This document shows positions 11,868-23,539 of a stretch of DNA of 64,000 nt, piece after piece (positions within the stretch are counted from its first letter, which is position 1; each line of letters opens with the position of its first letter). A model generated the notes under the pieces. It was not told where the DNA came from. It saw only the letters and a list, made by a program, of their open reading frames with translations, and ran no database searches. The translations under genes and the position numbers were made by a program. The DNA is taken from assembly GCA_037893245.1 (NCBI GenBank), contig JBAIAA010000543.1:744001-808000 (forward strand), read 5' to 3'. The stretch is from Crossaster papposus (taxonomy: Eukaryota; Echinodermata; Asteroidea; Velatida; Solasteridae).

Positions 11868-12001
11868 ATTTAGTCTGGTTTATAGTAAATACGCTTTATT
11901 GCATGTATTGTGTAGAGCGACAGAGGCGGAAACATGATATTTGACAGTGGCCCGTGAACATGGATAGGGAAAAACACACAGAATGGCGAAACACCAAATT
12001 T
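11868..12001 (+). repeat. 3' terminal region of the Crypton-like element
   Basis: It begins 9 bases after the recombinase stop and matches the inverted copy at 4541-4675. Similarity ends at CAGAATGGCGAAACACC. Its reverse complement begins CGCCATTCTG, loosely like the CGTCATTCCG at the other end (9541), a possible weak terminal inverted repeat. Confidence 0.7.
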
Positions 12002-12244
12002 TCAAAATACGTAAACACTTAGGATTTGTCATACAGGTGCCGCAGTGCTCTATTGTTAAAACTGAAAGTGCCAATGTAAGGCCTCAAACCACAAAACGTG
12101 CATTTTAGCATACGTGATTGTTAATAACTTTAATGAGGTGTAACAAATAACTGCAGAATTTGTTGTGGAGACCTTTTTACCTTGTGTTTGTGATGTATTG
12201 AACCTCATATATGTGCATTAAAAAAGTAGACCCAGAGTTGCTGG

Positions 12245-13111
12245 AGCGAAACGCATTTTACAGCCTGTTTTTCAGTGTCAGCTGAAGGCCTATGATGGTG
12301 AGGTCAGTAATATCAGAATACAGAATTCCCGCTGAGGTATCTAGATCGGAATTGGTTAGTATATTATCGATTAGTGTGGCAGAGTTTGGAGTAATACGAG
12401 TGGGGTTGGTGATTAAAGGTCGGTAACCATAACAATATACAGCATTTACAAAGTCGCCTGTGGGCTGGTGGTCGTTACAATTAAGTAAATTGAGGTTGAA
12501 ATCGCCCATTATATAACACAGCTTCCCTTCCCTCGCTATTTTAGCTAGGCATGAATCAAAGCAACTGTTAAATGTAACAAAAGAAGTAACAGGAGCCCTG
12601 GAGACATTTCAAACAATGAGGTTGCGAATGCTGTCTCGCTGGATTTCAATGAAAAAATAAATTCAAAGTCGTCCGGTGAAGAAGGTATTAAATCTTCACG
12701 GATACGAACATTCAGCAAAGAGCTCACAAACATGGCGGCCCATCCGCCTTAACAACGAGATCTAGATGAATGGACAAGATTGTATTTATCCATGTGGACA
12801 TAAGGCGGAGGGACCACCTTAAACCAGGTTTAAGTGAAGCCATAGATAGAAAAAGAATGGTCGAGAGTGGCAAGAAAATCATGGATGTCGAAGAAATGTC
12901 TACACAGGCTCCTGGAATTCATAGAAAAGATAGAAAAAGGACTGGGTGTCGAAACATTTAAGGCATTGAATTCGGTACACTCAAGATAACCACAATCGTT
13001 TACATTAATATCGGAATCATCTTCTCCGTCATCAGAGGGGGTTTGAATAAAGTTAGGAAACATAGATATACAACCATTTAAAAGTAAATACACATATGGT
13101 AGACAAAACAA
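12245..13111 (-). mobile_element. LINE fragment: apurinic-like endonuclease domain, minus strand
   Basis: On the minus strand the start of the APE endonuclease is readable at 13000-12830 (FSIFSMNSRSLCRHF, LDHSFSIYGFTETW). The middle is at 12760-12545, with frame changes. The later part is at 12509-12258 and contains the conserved MGDFNLNLL block and TRITPNSATLIDNI. The order is right for a single Jockey/CR1-group LINE. It breaks off at about 12245, where the RT part should follow. That part may be the fragment at 7526-8285. Confidence 0.8.
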
Positions 13112-13796
13112 ATCAATGAAAATTAAATAGTTTCTGAAAAGAAAACAATATTAAATGGTTCAGGAGCTTGATCAAAATAAACCTCTCCAATCAACATTAT
13201 GCACACAAAAACGAACACGTAAACAGGAACAATTATGAAGTGAAAGGAGGATACTTTGCTAAACAAGCAAAGCAGAATAGAGCAATAAGCAATCAAGCGA
13301 TTAGCAATCAGTAAGCAAAACAATTTAAAGCTTGAGACAGTCAGGATAAAGTACATGTAAAATAATTTAAAAATATATATATATTAACAGAAAACAGAAC
13401 TAAGCAAATTAAATAAATTAAACAAGCATAGAACCTTGCAAATAATAAACAACCGAATGAATAACGTAACATTAAAGTTGTCAATATAAATATCGAAATT
13501 AAATCACCGACAACAACTAAACAAACAAGAATATGAAACGGGCTGTTATGCAATGCTTGTCATGGGAAGCTGTAAATATACAATGATTCTTAGAATGCAG
13601 TATTAAAGTTGTGGGTCTATGTAAGTTAGTGCTCGGGAAAGACGGCCGGTACACCTCCATTGCCGTGCCACTTTCCAGCATAGAAACGATACTTGTTACC
13701 TCCTTGATAGGCCTTGCTGACTTCCGACTTCCACCTGCGTCTTTCCTGTAGATCTTGTCTGCCAAGTTGTAGTTGTCTACCAAGTTTTAGTTGTCC
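13112..13796 (-). other. AT-rich flank, possibly the 5' part of the LINE
   Basis: Upstream of the endonuclease fragment on the minus strand. No ORF1 motif (zinc knuckle, PHD, esterase) can be read. A short (AT)n block occurs near 13374. Confidence 0.3.
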
Positions 13797-13825
13797 GAGT
13801 ACGAGTACGAGTACGAGTACGAGTA
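13797..13825. repeat. (GAGTAC)n tandem repeat
   Basis: Nearly five perfect copies of GAGTAC in a row. Confidence 0.95.
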
Positions 13826-14144
13826 ACTAGACTAGAACCCTACGCCTAGGCGTACGTTACGGTACTTTACTAATGTTGGGGTGCTAGAAAAATATCCTAA
13901 GCCTGGTTATGTAAAAAGGATCCCACAATACACACACACAGAAACAAAATACACAGGTTGTGTAAAATTTTACATAATTGCAACCTTCTAAAGTTAACTA
14001 ATATCTTGGTAAAAACAACTAGGTTAAAGTTTCCAAACTATAAATGGTAAAAAGAAACTTCAGACACTTGCACATTAGATTCAGTAGAATGTACAATTAA
14101 TATACGATAAGCTTCAATGCTATACGATAAACCTCACTACTATA

Positions 14145-14940
14145 CTGAAACGCAAAAGAAACTTACCACCTTTTAAACTTTTAATTAGCAACAATAAATG
14201 TGTGAACCTATTTGTAGACAATTAGTGTCATCACTGTCATACCAAACGGTGTCTGAAGGTCACTTGAACCTTAAATGGTCACTTCATGGCACAGCTGTTG
14301 AACAGCTGTTTTGACTGTCAGTGAATAGCCAAGGGGTTTTTAATGAGCTGCACGTGATGTCTTAATGTTGGCTTTAATAAGGCCAATGCAAAATGGGCAA
14401 TTCAAGCAACATGCGACGATTGTCGGGGATCAACGGCAGCGTGCCCTGGGCACGCTGCAAGGAGGGCTGAGCTAAGGTGGCACGTCGTATTGGCTGTTCA
14501 CACCAGACAATATCGGCTCTGGTGGACAGAGAAACCCCCCACAACTCTGCACATGACATACCTCAATCAGGGAAGCCAAGAGTCATCACTGCAAGGCAGG
14601 ACAGGCAGACGGTCCTAAGTCACCTGCGAGATCGATTCCGTCTAGCATCCCGCACTGCAGCAGAAACTCCGGGGCGTGCAAACTGACGAATCTCCAACGA
14701 AGACGAGTGCATGACTATGGTCTGATTGCCGGAAGACCATAGAGAGGCGCCGTGTTGACGGCTGTCCATCGCCGCTACCGAGGGAGTGAAAGTCAGCGTC
14801 AACCTTCAGTGGCCGAGCATCATTAAGATGACAGACTGCAGGGTAGTGTTTACCAGACAGCCGATTGAATTTTGTTTCAAACTGCATCATAACAGTAACA
14901 CCATACTATAAGTATACTTCATAAAGTTTGTGTTTATTTT
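14145..14940 (+). mobile_element. Decayed Tc1-like transposon with N-terminal transposase remnant
   Basis: At 14474-14690 the plus strand encodes a Tc1-type helix-turn-helix (VARRIGCSHQTISALVDR), then DIPQSGKPRV, the linker typical before the second helix-turn-helix, and RQDRQTVLSHLRDRFR. The following RLHDYGLIAGRP-type region is present at nucleotide level (14705-14745) but out of frame. The catalytic DDE part is missing. CTGAAACGCAAAAGAAAC at 14146-14163 looks like a Tc1-type terminus; 14925-14945 may be a worn counterpart. The copy is internally deleted and inactive. Confidence 0.7.
14437..14457. other. Perfect 10-bp-arm palindrome
   Basis: The arms CAGCGTGCCC and GGGCACGCTG are separated by one T, inside the Tc1 relic and just before its helix-turn-helix code. 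It replaces the residues expected before VARRIG, so it may be a repair scar. Confidence 0.8.
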
Positions 14941-16320
14941 AGTTTTGCTGAATATTTTTTGATGTAAATATCCTTCTTATTTTGTAAAAACAACACGTTG
15001 GTCAATCTTGACATTATCTTGGATGGTGAATATTTTGTCAAAAGTGCATTTTTGAGATATTCTTAACATGTTACTGTAAGTTATGAATGTCTAAGGTTGT
15101 AGGTAATTTCGTTACTATGACTTTTTCTGGAAAATTCGTCCAGAAAGTACGAATTATGTAAGAAGTACAGTCTAAACCAATTATTTCATAGCTTAGTTGA
15201 CACTATAGATAACAAAAACCAAGAACCATAAGGACATTGTGTTACAGACTTAATACAATTTCATCTCAAAATTACATAAAGAAAAACATTGATTTTCTGA
15301 CGTAACCCCGTTACGGACACTTATTCAGTCCTGAGTACTTCCAGATGAAGATATTTCGATTTTGTTTCATTTTAATATGATAACAGGAGTTTCACCAGAC
15401 AATATAAAGCAATAAATAATCGTAGGTCTTAAAACTTGTCCACAGTATGTTAAATTAGAGTTAAGTTGATGATGGAGTTTGGACGGTTAGGGATAAAGCA
15501 ACTGTAAGAAAAGCCTACCGGTATGTCTTTTATATTTTGTTAAGGGATTAAATACTTGTTTCATTAACACAATATTAAACGTGTTATGAAGGCCAAGAAT
15601 AGCATTGTGAAAAGAAGTTAAACAAGTTAAACAATACCTGAATTTAAAAAAGCAAAGATTACATTGTGCCACATTTTGTCATTGTAAATACATGTACATA
15701 TTTTGCCATTATTTGTACATGTATTATTTTGCCATTATTTTGCCCAAAATATTTTGCCAGGTACATGTACATGTTTTTACCTTCTCACATTTTCTTGCGC
15801 TCATCTTGCCTATAGAACTGTCGGTGTGCTGTTCTATGGTGCTCATACATGTACTAAACTGTATTTTATTGTAATGGTTTTAAAATTTTGTCATTTGTAA
15901 ACATGTTCTTCAGTTTATTTACAATCAGTCGAAATAAACCACTTTTCGGAAAAAATATCTGTGTGTGTGTATTATAGTTTTAGTTCTTGGTCATCTGACT
16001 AATCAGATCGGTCAGTGATTTCACTGACTAACTAAAAAGGTCAGATGACTAACAGGTTAGTCTAATGAGGCACCATTGAAATTAGTCACAAGACCAATGT
16101 AAACTAGTAATTGTTGTACTAATTAAAGTTTGTCACCCAGTGTATTTGACTAATTGAAATTGGTCTAATGAGGCACTGTGCTAGACTTCCGATTTCTGTG
16201 TATATTTTAAAATATACTTGAATTAATAAAATGTTCGTGTGCCAGTATACCGTTAATTCTACATCCAAATACCATTATTTACCCCGTAAAATATGGACCT
16301 TTTTGTAATTTGTATTGGGT
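14941..16320. other. No gene recognised
   Basis: AT-rich. Around 15987-16050 nested inverted repeats occur: GTCATCTGACT against GGTCAGATGAC, and GTCAGTGATTTCACTGAC. TTGGTCTAATGAGGCAC recurs in diverged form at 16058 and 16160. Several TACATGTA palindromes lie at 15690-15775. No coding frame is supported. Confidence 0.4.
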
Positions 16321-16324
16321 AACA

Positions 16325-16352
16325 CCCCCCCCCCCCCCCCCCCCCCCCCCCC
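16325..16352 (+). repeat. Poly(C) run of 28
   Basis: An uninterrupted run of 28 cytosines, followed by GGCG. The complementary G-run could form a G-quadruplex and the C-run an i-motif. Runs like this are also prone to length errors in assemblies. Confidence 0.95.
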
Positions 16353-16790
16353 GGCGAAACTATATTCTGAATGACAGCTCTATTGTGGTCCTTATTGGTA
16401 AGTCCATTCATTAGCAAGGCCTAAAATGAATCCCCATTTTCTTCTTTTATCAGATAGTTTATCTACAACTCATGTTACCGCACGTCGTAGTCATTTGTAA
16501 AGTACATGTCAATGGCAATAGTACATGTGTATGGCAATGGTTTTGTATTGCATGAAATTAACCTTTTGTTAATTTATTATTACTTAATTAATTAATTAAT
16601 TACTGAATTATTTACTAAAAGAACAACATGAGAGGTTTGTGCAATGGAATCGCAATAAAAACCATGTAAATACCATTTTCCACATTTCTTTTTGCTGACA
16701 CGTGAGGGCGCCTGTTATTGACAGAGTGTACTCTGGTCGTTTGTGTCCGGTAAATGTAAACGGGGCCCTTGTCTCTGTCTTTGCTGGAGA
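16353..16790. other. Flank of candidate exon; AATT microsatellite
   Basis: Holds TAATTAATTAATTAATTA at 16584-16601. A more GC-rich stretch (CACGTGAGGGCGCC, 16700-16715) lies upstream of the ATG at 16791 and might be a promoter or 5' UTR. Confidence 0.4.
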
Positions 16791-16876
16791 ATGGCACGCT
16801 GGAATGGCTTTGCAGCATATCATCCTCAAAGTACAGATATGAGAGATGCTTGCTTTGAATACTTCGATAAAGACAG
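16791..16876 (+). CDS. Candidate first coding exon, 28 codons
   Basis: ATG 16791 in good context (GGAGAATGG) opens MARWNGFAAYHPQS, continues DMRDACFEYFDKDR and reaches a donor AG/GTAGGA at 16876/16877. Without splicing, the frame stops immediately. The end (EYFDKD) looks like the start of an EF-hand loop, but that is too short to assign. The second half, from 16831, is copied with the intron start in the tandem duplication at 17719. No downstream exon could be linked. Confidence 0.3.
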
Positions 16877-17718
16877 GTAGGATGATATCCAAATTTAATT
16901 CAAAACATATAAACGCCAGGTGTCGACTGAATGTTTTTACCTATAGTCCAACAATAAACAAATCCATGATGAATCGGTAAACTAAACCTAATCTCCAAGT
17001 CCTTTTTTTTATTTAACAAGGGTACCTATAAGCTTTAGACGACGTTAATGAGGCTAAAAGTAAATTTTGTATTTGGTTGTATTTGGAGTAGAAATAATGA
17101 TTATCTTCACAGCAGGCTCAAACAAATATTAATCTGAGGCATTGTGTCACTCGTATAAATTACAACATCCAACATAATTATTTATGTACACAACAACCAC
17201 ACCAGCACGGTTATGTCACCAGACACGCAACCTTCGGACCTGCATTATCGGCGTACTATATCTGTGTGAATGGCTTAGTCGTTCGATGGTACGTCGATTA
17301 AATGAATAACACGACCGCTATAGTCTAGTGGGATTTTTGAAAAAAGGCCTTGTATAAGGATCAAGGGGCATTTTTGGGTAAAAGTTGGGAACCAGACTTT
17401 TCAGAACAATTCAGGTATGCTGAATCCGATAAACCTGGTTCCCAAGCGAAATTTTAAGTTGTTACCGTCTAATTTGCATAATTTGCATAACCGCTAATTT
17501 GCCAAATGTAGACACTTTTTGAACCATTTTCTGCAACAACTCTTTAACCAGGCAGGTGAAAATAGCAAATTAAGTGTTTATACAAATCTTTTGAAGGTCA
17601 GAGATTGTGATAAATGCATTTCTAAAGTAATCAGTGGTAACCCTACTCTTAAATATGCAAAGTAGCCGCCGCCATTAAAGACAAATCGCTTTTCTCAAAT
17701 ATCTCTGTAACTGGACAA
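16831..17718 (+). repeat. 888-bp tandem duplication, copy 1
   Basis: The unit starts at GTACAGATATGAGAG and is followed directly by copy 2. By eye about eight differences separate the copies, roughly 99% identity. It includes the second half of the candidate exon at 16791-16876, its donor site and a repeat carrying TAATTTGCATAATTTGCATA and CCGCCGCCATT. Confidence 0.9.
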
Positions 17719-18606
17719 GTACAGATATGAGAGATGCTTGCTTTGAATACTTCGATAAAGACAGGTAGGATGATATCCAAATTTAATTCAAAACATATAA
17801 ACGCCAGGTGTCGACTGAATGTTTTTACCTATAGTCCAACAATAAACAAATCCATGATGAATCGGTAAACTAAACCTAATCTCCAAGTCGTTTTTTTATT
17901 TAACAAGGGTACCTATAAGCTTTAGACGACGTTAATGAGGCTAAAAGTAAATGTTGTATTTGGTTGTATTTGGAGTAGAAATAATGATTATCTTCACAGC
18001 AGGCTCAAACAAATATTAATCTGAGGCATTGTGTCACTCGTATAAATTACAACATCCAACATAATTATTTATGTACACAACAACCACACCAGCACGGTTA
18101 TGTCACCAGACACGCAACCTTCGGACCTGCATTATCGGCGTACTATATCTGTGTGAATGGCTTAGTCGTTCGTTGGTACGTCGATTAAATGAATAACACG
18201 ACCGCTATAGTCTAGTGGGATTTTTGAAAAAAGGCCTTGTATAAGGATCAAGGGGCATTTTTAGGTAAAAGTTGGGAACCAGACTTTTCAGAACAATTCA
18301 GGTATGCTGAATCCGATAAACCTGGTTCCCAAGCGAAATTTTAAGTTGTTACCGTCTAATTTGCATAATTTGCATAACCGCTAATTTGCCAAATGTAGAC
18401 ACTTTTTGAACCATTTTCTGCAACAACTCTTTAACCAGGCAGGTGAAAATAGCAAATTAAGTGTTTATACAAATCTTTTGGAGGTCAGAGATTGTGATAA
18501 ATGCATTTTTTAAGTAATCAGTGGTAACCCTACTCTTAAATATGCAAAGTAGCCGCCGCCATTAAAGACAAATCGCTTTTCTCAAATATCTCTGTAACTG
18601 GACAAG
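17719..18606 (+). repeat. 888-bp tandem duplication, copy 2
   Basis: Direct repeat of 16831-17718. The junction is at CTGGACAAGTACAG; the same CTGGACAAGTA string ends copy 2 and leads into the module at 18607, so the duplication may have used the GGACAAGTA string shared between internal modules. Confidence 0.9.
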
Positions 18607-18790
18607 TAAACACGACAAATGAAGTGTCTATACCTATGTTTTGAGGGTCAGAGAATGTGATAAATGCATTTTAAAAGTAATCAGTGGTAACCCTACTCTT
18701 AAATATGCAAATTAGCCGCCGCCATTACAGAAACAATATGTTTGTCCAATATCTCTGCAACTAGACAAGTAAATGAGGTGTACCTATATG
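18607..18790 (+). repeat. Third, diverged module of the CCGCCGCCATT repeat
   Basis: It repeats the about 170-bp module seen at the end of each 888-bp unit: GATAAATGCATTTTAAAAGT, CAGTGGTAACCCTACTCTTA, GCAAATTAGCCGCCGCCATT. Inverted relatives lie at 22433-22740. Confidence 0.75.
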
Positions 18791-20165
18791 TTTTGAGAGT
18801 GGGTGATGAGGTCAACTCTTGACTATGGTTGAGTTAAGGTATACAAATCTCCTTTTTAAAGGTGAAATTTCTTAGAACATTCAATTTCTGATTGTTCCAA
18901 ATTCTCATATTTCAAACGCTAAGGAATCTAAAATATGCTTTATTTTGCGGTATACATAACTCTAAAAAGTAATTAAATATCAATTATTGTGTACAAATTA
19001 CCACATTTCCCACCAACAGTTTTTTCCAGCAGCGACTTTAGGCCTATAGGTACATATATTTTTAAAATAGGTACGGGACAAATTCAGAAACTGTGTCAGA
19101 GAATCAGCCTATCACAACAGGTTTTTACATAAAGTATTATGAACCACACCTACACATAATACTTAAATAAGTTAATCTTCACATACATTTGAAAGTTAAT
19201 TTAAAAGATTTGTGTAGATTTGGTATATATGTTTTTCTATTAATTTGATCATCTACACATCCATTTATGCACCACGTCTGTTTAATCAACAAATACTAAC
19301 AAAAAAATCCCTGTACTTTTAATGCCAAAGAGTTTTTAACGAAAAGCCTTAAAATACGGTCAGTTTTTGATCCAAAGATTTACCAAGTCCAGAGAAAATG
19401 GCTTCACCTAGGACGTGACTGACCTAAATTAGCTGCATAGGACATCAAACCCCATAGTAGCAGAGTAGTTCTTACCCAGTTACTTCCATTTAGTCTGGTT
19501 CCCACTTTGTTTATTTCTGTACATATTGACTACTAACTATACTATATAGTACTGGTCATTGCACAATGTTACTATATAGAGACATATTTTTCGTACCTTT
19601 CGACTAGAACAATTCTAGGTTTAATAGATGGGGAATCTTTCTAGATGAAAAATAATACCAAGATCACCCGGTTCAGTCCAGTATAGTTTTCATTCTAGGG
19701 ACCTTTTTTGGAACAACGTCGGTGGTCAATTGGATATGCCATCAACGAAAGCGCCATTGCAATGAATAGGCTTATTGACCGTAATATTGGAAGGGATTAA
19801 TGCTGCGTACAAATCAATCAAATGTTCAATTTAATAACAATAAAATGTTATTTTCTAAATTAACATCAAATTGCACATCATATCAAGTGGCTAAATAATC
19901 ACAACGTTTTGTTTTAAAATGTGTTTAAATTTATTGTGGTCAATTGGACAGATCGTGAGCAGAATCGCAACGGCTTATTTACCGTACCGTATTATGCTAA
20001 ATCAATCGAACATACAATGTTAAAATAAACAATGAAACTGACTTTTATTTTCAAGATTAATATTAATTGGCACACCCATTCCTGTAATCGGCAGTTCCTC
20101 CGCTGTTAGCAGGGGTTAATAAATAAATAAATACATCTTGGCTAAATAATCGCAAGGTATCAACA
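18791..20165. other. No gene; diverged internal repeats
   Basis: AT-rich. The strings TGGTCAATTGGA (19717 and 19938) and GGCTAAATAATC (19890 and 20139) each occur twice, which suggests two diverged tandem units of about 220-250 bp next to the transposase relic. Nothing codes convincingly. Confidence 0.4.
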
Positions 20166-20205
20166 TTTTTCAGGTTTCATCATATTTTATTGCCAAGTTC
20201 TCAAT

Positions 20206-20810
20206 CTACTGTCTCCCAATGCGTCGCTTGACATGATCTTCTCCTTCGTGAATACTAACTTCTGGTCTCTGGTACATGTTTATCATTGCTCGAACAATCA
20301 TTCCTCTGGGGATATTCGTAAGGGCCGTCTCTACTCGTTGTTGTTGGAGGGTGTTAAGATCTCTTGCAAACGGTACAACATAAACGATGGATTTGACGTA
20401 ACCCCAGAAGAAGTAGTCCATTGGTGTCTTGTCTGGTGACCTTGGTGAGAATTTAGTGTCATATTCCAACCACTCTACCTTAGAAAACATACTGACCAGC
20501 CTTGTACAGTTAGCTGGACATCACCCTTAAACCATCAGTGGGTGGCTATATCTACTCCTAATCGCTCACATTCTGGAATTACAAAGTCATTAATACCCAA
20601 CGTGCAAGGCATCGTTGACATCCATAGGTACATCTGCATTGAAGTCAAGTGGCGGTTGTCCTATCTGGGCGTAGTCTCGGATGTTCTTGGTGTTGACCTT
20701 CCCACATTCAGAGGGAACTTGCTTTCATTTACTACAAGAATGAACCCCCTGTTGTCCTATAGAAACTACATGACAATAATTGAGGTTGCGCTGTGAATCT
20801 GTCGGAATGA
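20206..20810 (-). pseudogene. Mariner-type transposase relic, C-terminal half
   Basis: On the minus strand, 20490-20206 encodes SPRSPDKTPMDYFFWGYVKS, the hallmark of the last catalytic block of mariner-type DDE/D transposases (RSPDLTPxDFFLWGY). It continues with LNTLQQQRVETALTNIPRG and ends at a stop. Upstream, 20740-20600 holds the earlier block GKVNTKNIRDYAQIGQPP and DFNADVP in another frame; the catalytic block between them is largely lost. It resembles the insect/cnidarian group whose N-terminus is annotated DUF4817. Several breaks; inactive. Confidence 0.75.
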
Positions 20811-21059
20811 GGCCATGTCCGAGCTACATTTTGTAAGGATGGAAGTGGAGCTAACGAGACGAACGAGTGAAAGATGTAGAAGTAACACCAATATTGTTCG
20901 TCGAAATTAAGCAATATATTTATGTGAAGGAACTGTGCGTGGTCTAGCTCCCGGAGTTCCTGTTATTCCTGTTTAAACTAGTTCCGCAATGCCTGTACTT
21001 TGCATGGTTCAGCACCGTACCTTTGCTTGCCTTGCATCTGGGAAGTGTTTTTCAAACAA

Positions 21060-21840
21060 TTTTTTAGATAGATAGTTTATTGTTTTTTACACTCGTGGCC
21101 AATGGCCAAATTACAGTAAAAATTTCAATTTATACAAAAATAGTTTACACACAAAGAAAACAGTTTAAATATAAAACAAATATACAGTATATCGTCATTG
21201 AAAGCAACATTAACGACTCAAAGTGACATAAGTAAACCACCAACAGAACACACAACGAAAGCAACTACCTTTTTAGTAAATTAACAAAATAAGGAATAGG
21301 ACTATTTCTGAAACGAGAGGTCCCAGTACGCAGCTGGGAGACATTATTGCCACTACGCAGATTGCGAGAATGACTCTCATATCTAGTAGGAGGGAGAAGG
21401 TCCATGGTGCGGGTAGACTTTGCAAACCGCTGACAGTGGTCTTCTCTTCTGCTAGACAAAGACTCAAGCTCACAGTCTTGAAGAGCGTGGTTGTATGAAG
21501 TAAACTTACTACCCAAGACTATCCGGCATGCTCGCCGTTGTAGCGTTTCTAATTGAGAGGATTGTTTACATGTGATTGAGGAATAATAATAATTTGCGGT
21601 TAGCTTTGACGGAAATCTCTGAAATATTTTTGGTCCATTGAAGGTTGTTCTGTATCCAAACACCAAGAATGTTTGCCTGATCCACAAACTGAAGTGGGCA
21701 TTGATTGATCTTGAGAACAACGGGAACAGGAACTTGTTGTTTGTAACATATCTGGAGGGCCTGGCGCTTGGTTGGATTTAAGCAAAACTTATTATTATCA
21801 GACCATTGACTAAATTGATCATCTCAGGAAGACCATTCGT
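21060..21840 (-). mobile_element. CR1/Jockey-like LINE 3' end, minus strand
   Basis: The minus-strand frame carries the RT C-terminal region: LNPTKRQALQICY, INQCPLQFVDQANILGVWIQ, then ETLQRRACRIVLGSKFTSY, SLSSRREDHCQRFAKS, LLPPTR, RNLRSGNNVSQLR and RNSPIPYFVNLLKR, ending at 21268. At least two frame changes lie near 21540-21720, and the RSPYLDY-type segment is missing. The 3' UTR runs to 21062 and ends in GGCCATTGGCCACGAGTG, an AATAAA and short (ATCT) repeats. Confidence 0.85.
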
Positions 21841-22432
21841 GTTTCAACCGGAAAATGTTGTCTAGGCATCTTTTCTGTGATTGGTGGTGACGGTAATAAC
21901 TACCACAACCATTATACTTACATTATGAACGTAACTTTAATCCCTTCATAATGTTGTTTTTTTTCTCTCGAGAATTAGCCCTTTTTGCAATCGCTAGAAT
22001 GAAAACTACTTGACCGAATCAGGTGATCTTGGTATCATTTTTTTAGATATAAATATTTCCCGTCTATAAACTAGTTTGTTTAGTCGGAAGGAACTAACAA
22101 TATGGCACTCCGGGTTCTTTTGGGGGACAACCCTGTATAGTACGGGCCATTTGTCAATATATAACCAATGTTTTGCCGATATTGCCATTGTTTCCAATAT
22201 GGCACAAGTGTTGTGCCAATGAGCAAAACCTATGTTGTACCAATGTTGGTTAAGATTGGCTTTCAAGATTAGCCTATTATTGCCACGTTTGGCCCAATAT
22301 GTTTGTGCAGGCTAATGAACACATTAAACTTCGATGACGCAATGTTGGTTCAACGTTTCTCAGTAGACTGGGACAATAGTGGTCTAAACGTTGAGCTACC
22401 ATAACTGTATTGTTTAGCCAACGTCAGGCCAA
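21841..22432. other. No gene; CCAAT-rich repeat-like stretch
   Basis: 22150-22440 contains many near-palindromic strings of the CCAATGTTGG / CCAATATTGG kind, such as ACCAATGTTGGTTAAGATTGG. This resembles a dispersed CCAAT-rich repeat. No coding frame is supported. Confidence 0.45.
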
Positions 22433-22936
22433 CCTAATTTGCATATTTAAGAGTAGGGTTACCACTGATTACATTTAAAATGCATTTATCACATGCTCTT
22501 ACCCTCAAAACATAGGTGTAGACACTAAATTTGACGTGTTTACTCGTCTAGTTGGAGAGATATTGGAAAACAATTATATTTCTGTAATGGCGGCGGCTAA
22601 TTTGCATATTTAAGAGTATTGTTATCACTAATTACTTTCAAAATGCATTTATCACATTCCCTGACCTTCACAACATAGGTGTAGACACTTTATTTGCCAT
22701 TTTTACCTGCCTGGTTACAAAGTTAGTCTAGCAAATAGTATAAACAAAAATGTCAGCGATTGGCAAATTGGCGGCCATTTTGATTATGCAAATTAGACGT
22801 TCAAAAACTCAAAATTTCGCTTGGGAACCGGGTTTATCGAATTCAACATACCTGAATTATGCTCAAAAAACTAGTTCCCAACTTTTACCCCAAAATGCCC
22901 CTAGCATTCACATTTTTCAGAAATCCCACTAGACTC
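22433..22936 (-). repeat. Inverted relative of the 17.3-18.8 kb repeat
   Basis: The reverse complement aligns with 17325-18790 in the same order: AGTCTAGTGGGATTT at the outer end, GTAAAAGTTGGGAAC, then two modules with GATAAATGCATTTT and GCCGCCGCCATTACAG. Divergence is about 10-20% by eye. AGTCTAGTGGGATTT may be the element's terminus. Confidence 0.75.
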
Positions 22937-23529
22937 AATTGTTCAATGTTTTAGAGTTGGATATGATAATACTGTTGTGTTGTGTGTTGTCGCAATTAGT
23001 GGGGCAGATATGTGACCAAATTGTGGTTTTTTTACATACAAGCATGATTGTTGGCAGAGTTCATTACGATGGCCCTAATAACATTTCTAGAAGTGGAGCC
23101 ACGAGAAAAAAAGCCCTTTGTCGCGTTTGGCGGCCATGTTTTTCAAAATGGCCGCCAAATGCCACATTTGGCACACGGGACTTGCTATTTTATTGGAAAT
23201 TAAGCAGTGTTGAAGGTTCACAGGAGTTTGAATGCCATCGAAATGCATGCCTATTGAAGAATCAGGGGCATTTGCATGTTTGTAAATGTTGCAGGCCTGT
23301 TTAAAAATAGAGGCCATTTTAAAAATGGCTACCAAATACCACTTTTCGGAGAATGAATATAACTGTATTGAGAAATCACCCACGTATAAGTTTTACATGC
23401 AATTAGGTGTTACTTGCATGAAACTTCTATAAAACAAACAGAATAACATCTTAACTTTTAATGTTATCAATTTAGACATTTCCATTTCCCTAGTGCAGAT
23501 AATACATATAGATCCGGGTAGTCTAACCT
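22937..23529. other. No gene; palindromic GGCGGCCAT repeats
   Basis: At 23126-23159 the arms TTTGGCGGCCAT and ATGGCCGCCAAA form a 12-bp hairpin. A weaker counterpart, GGCCATTTTTAAAAATGGC-like, lies at 23312-23330. The strings resemble YY1 sites and belong to a dispersed repeat rather than a gene. Confidence 0.5.
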
Positions 23530-23539
23530 CGTTCTCATA

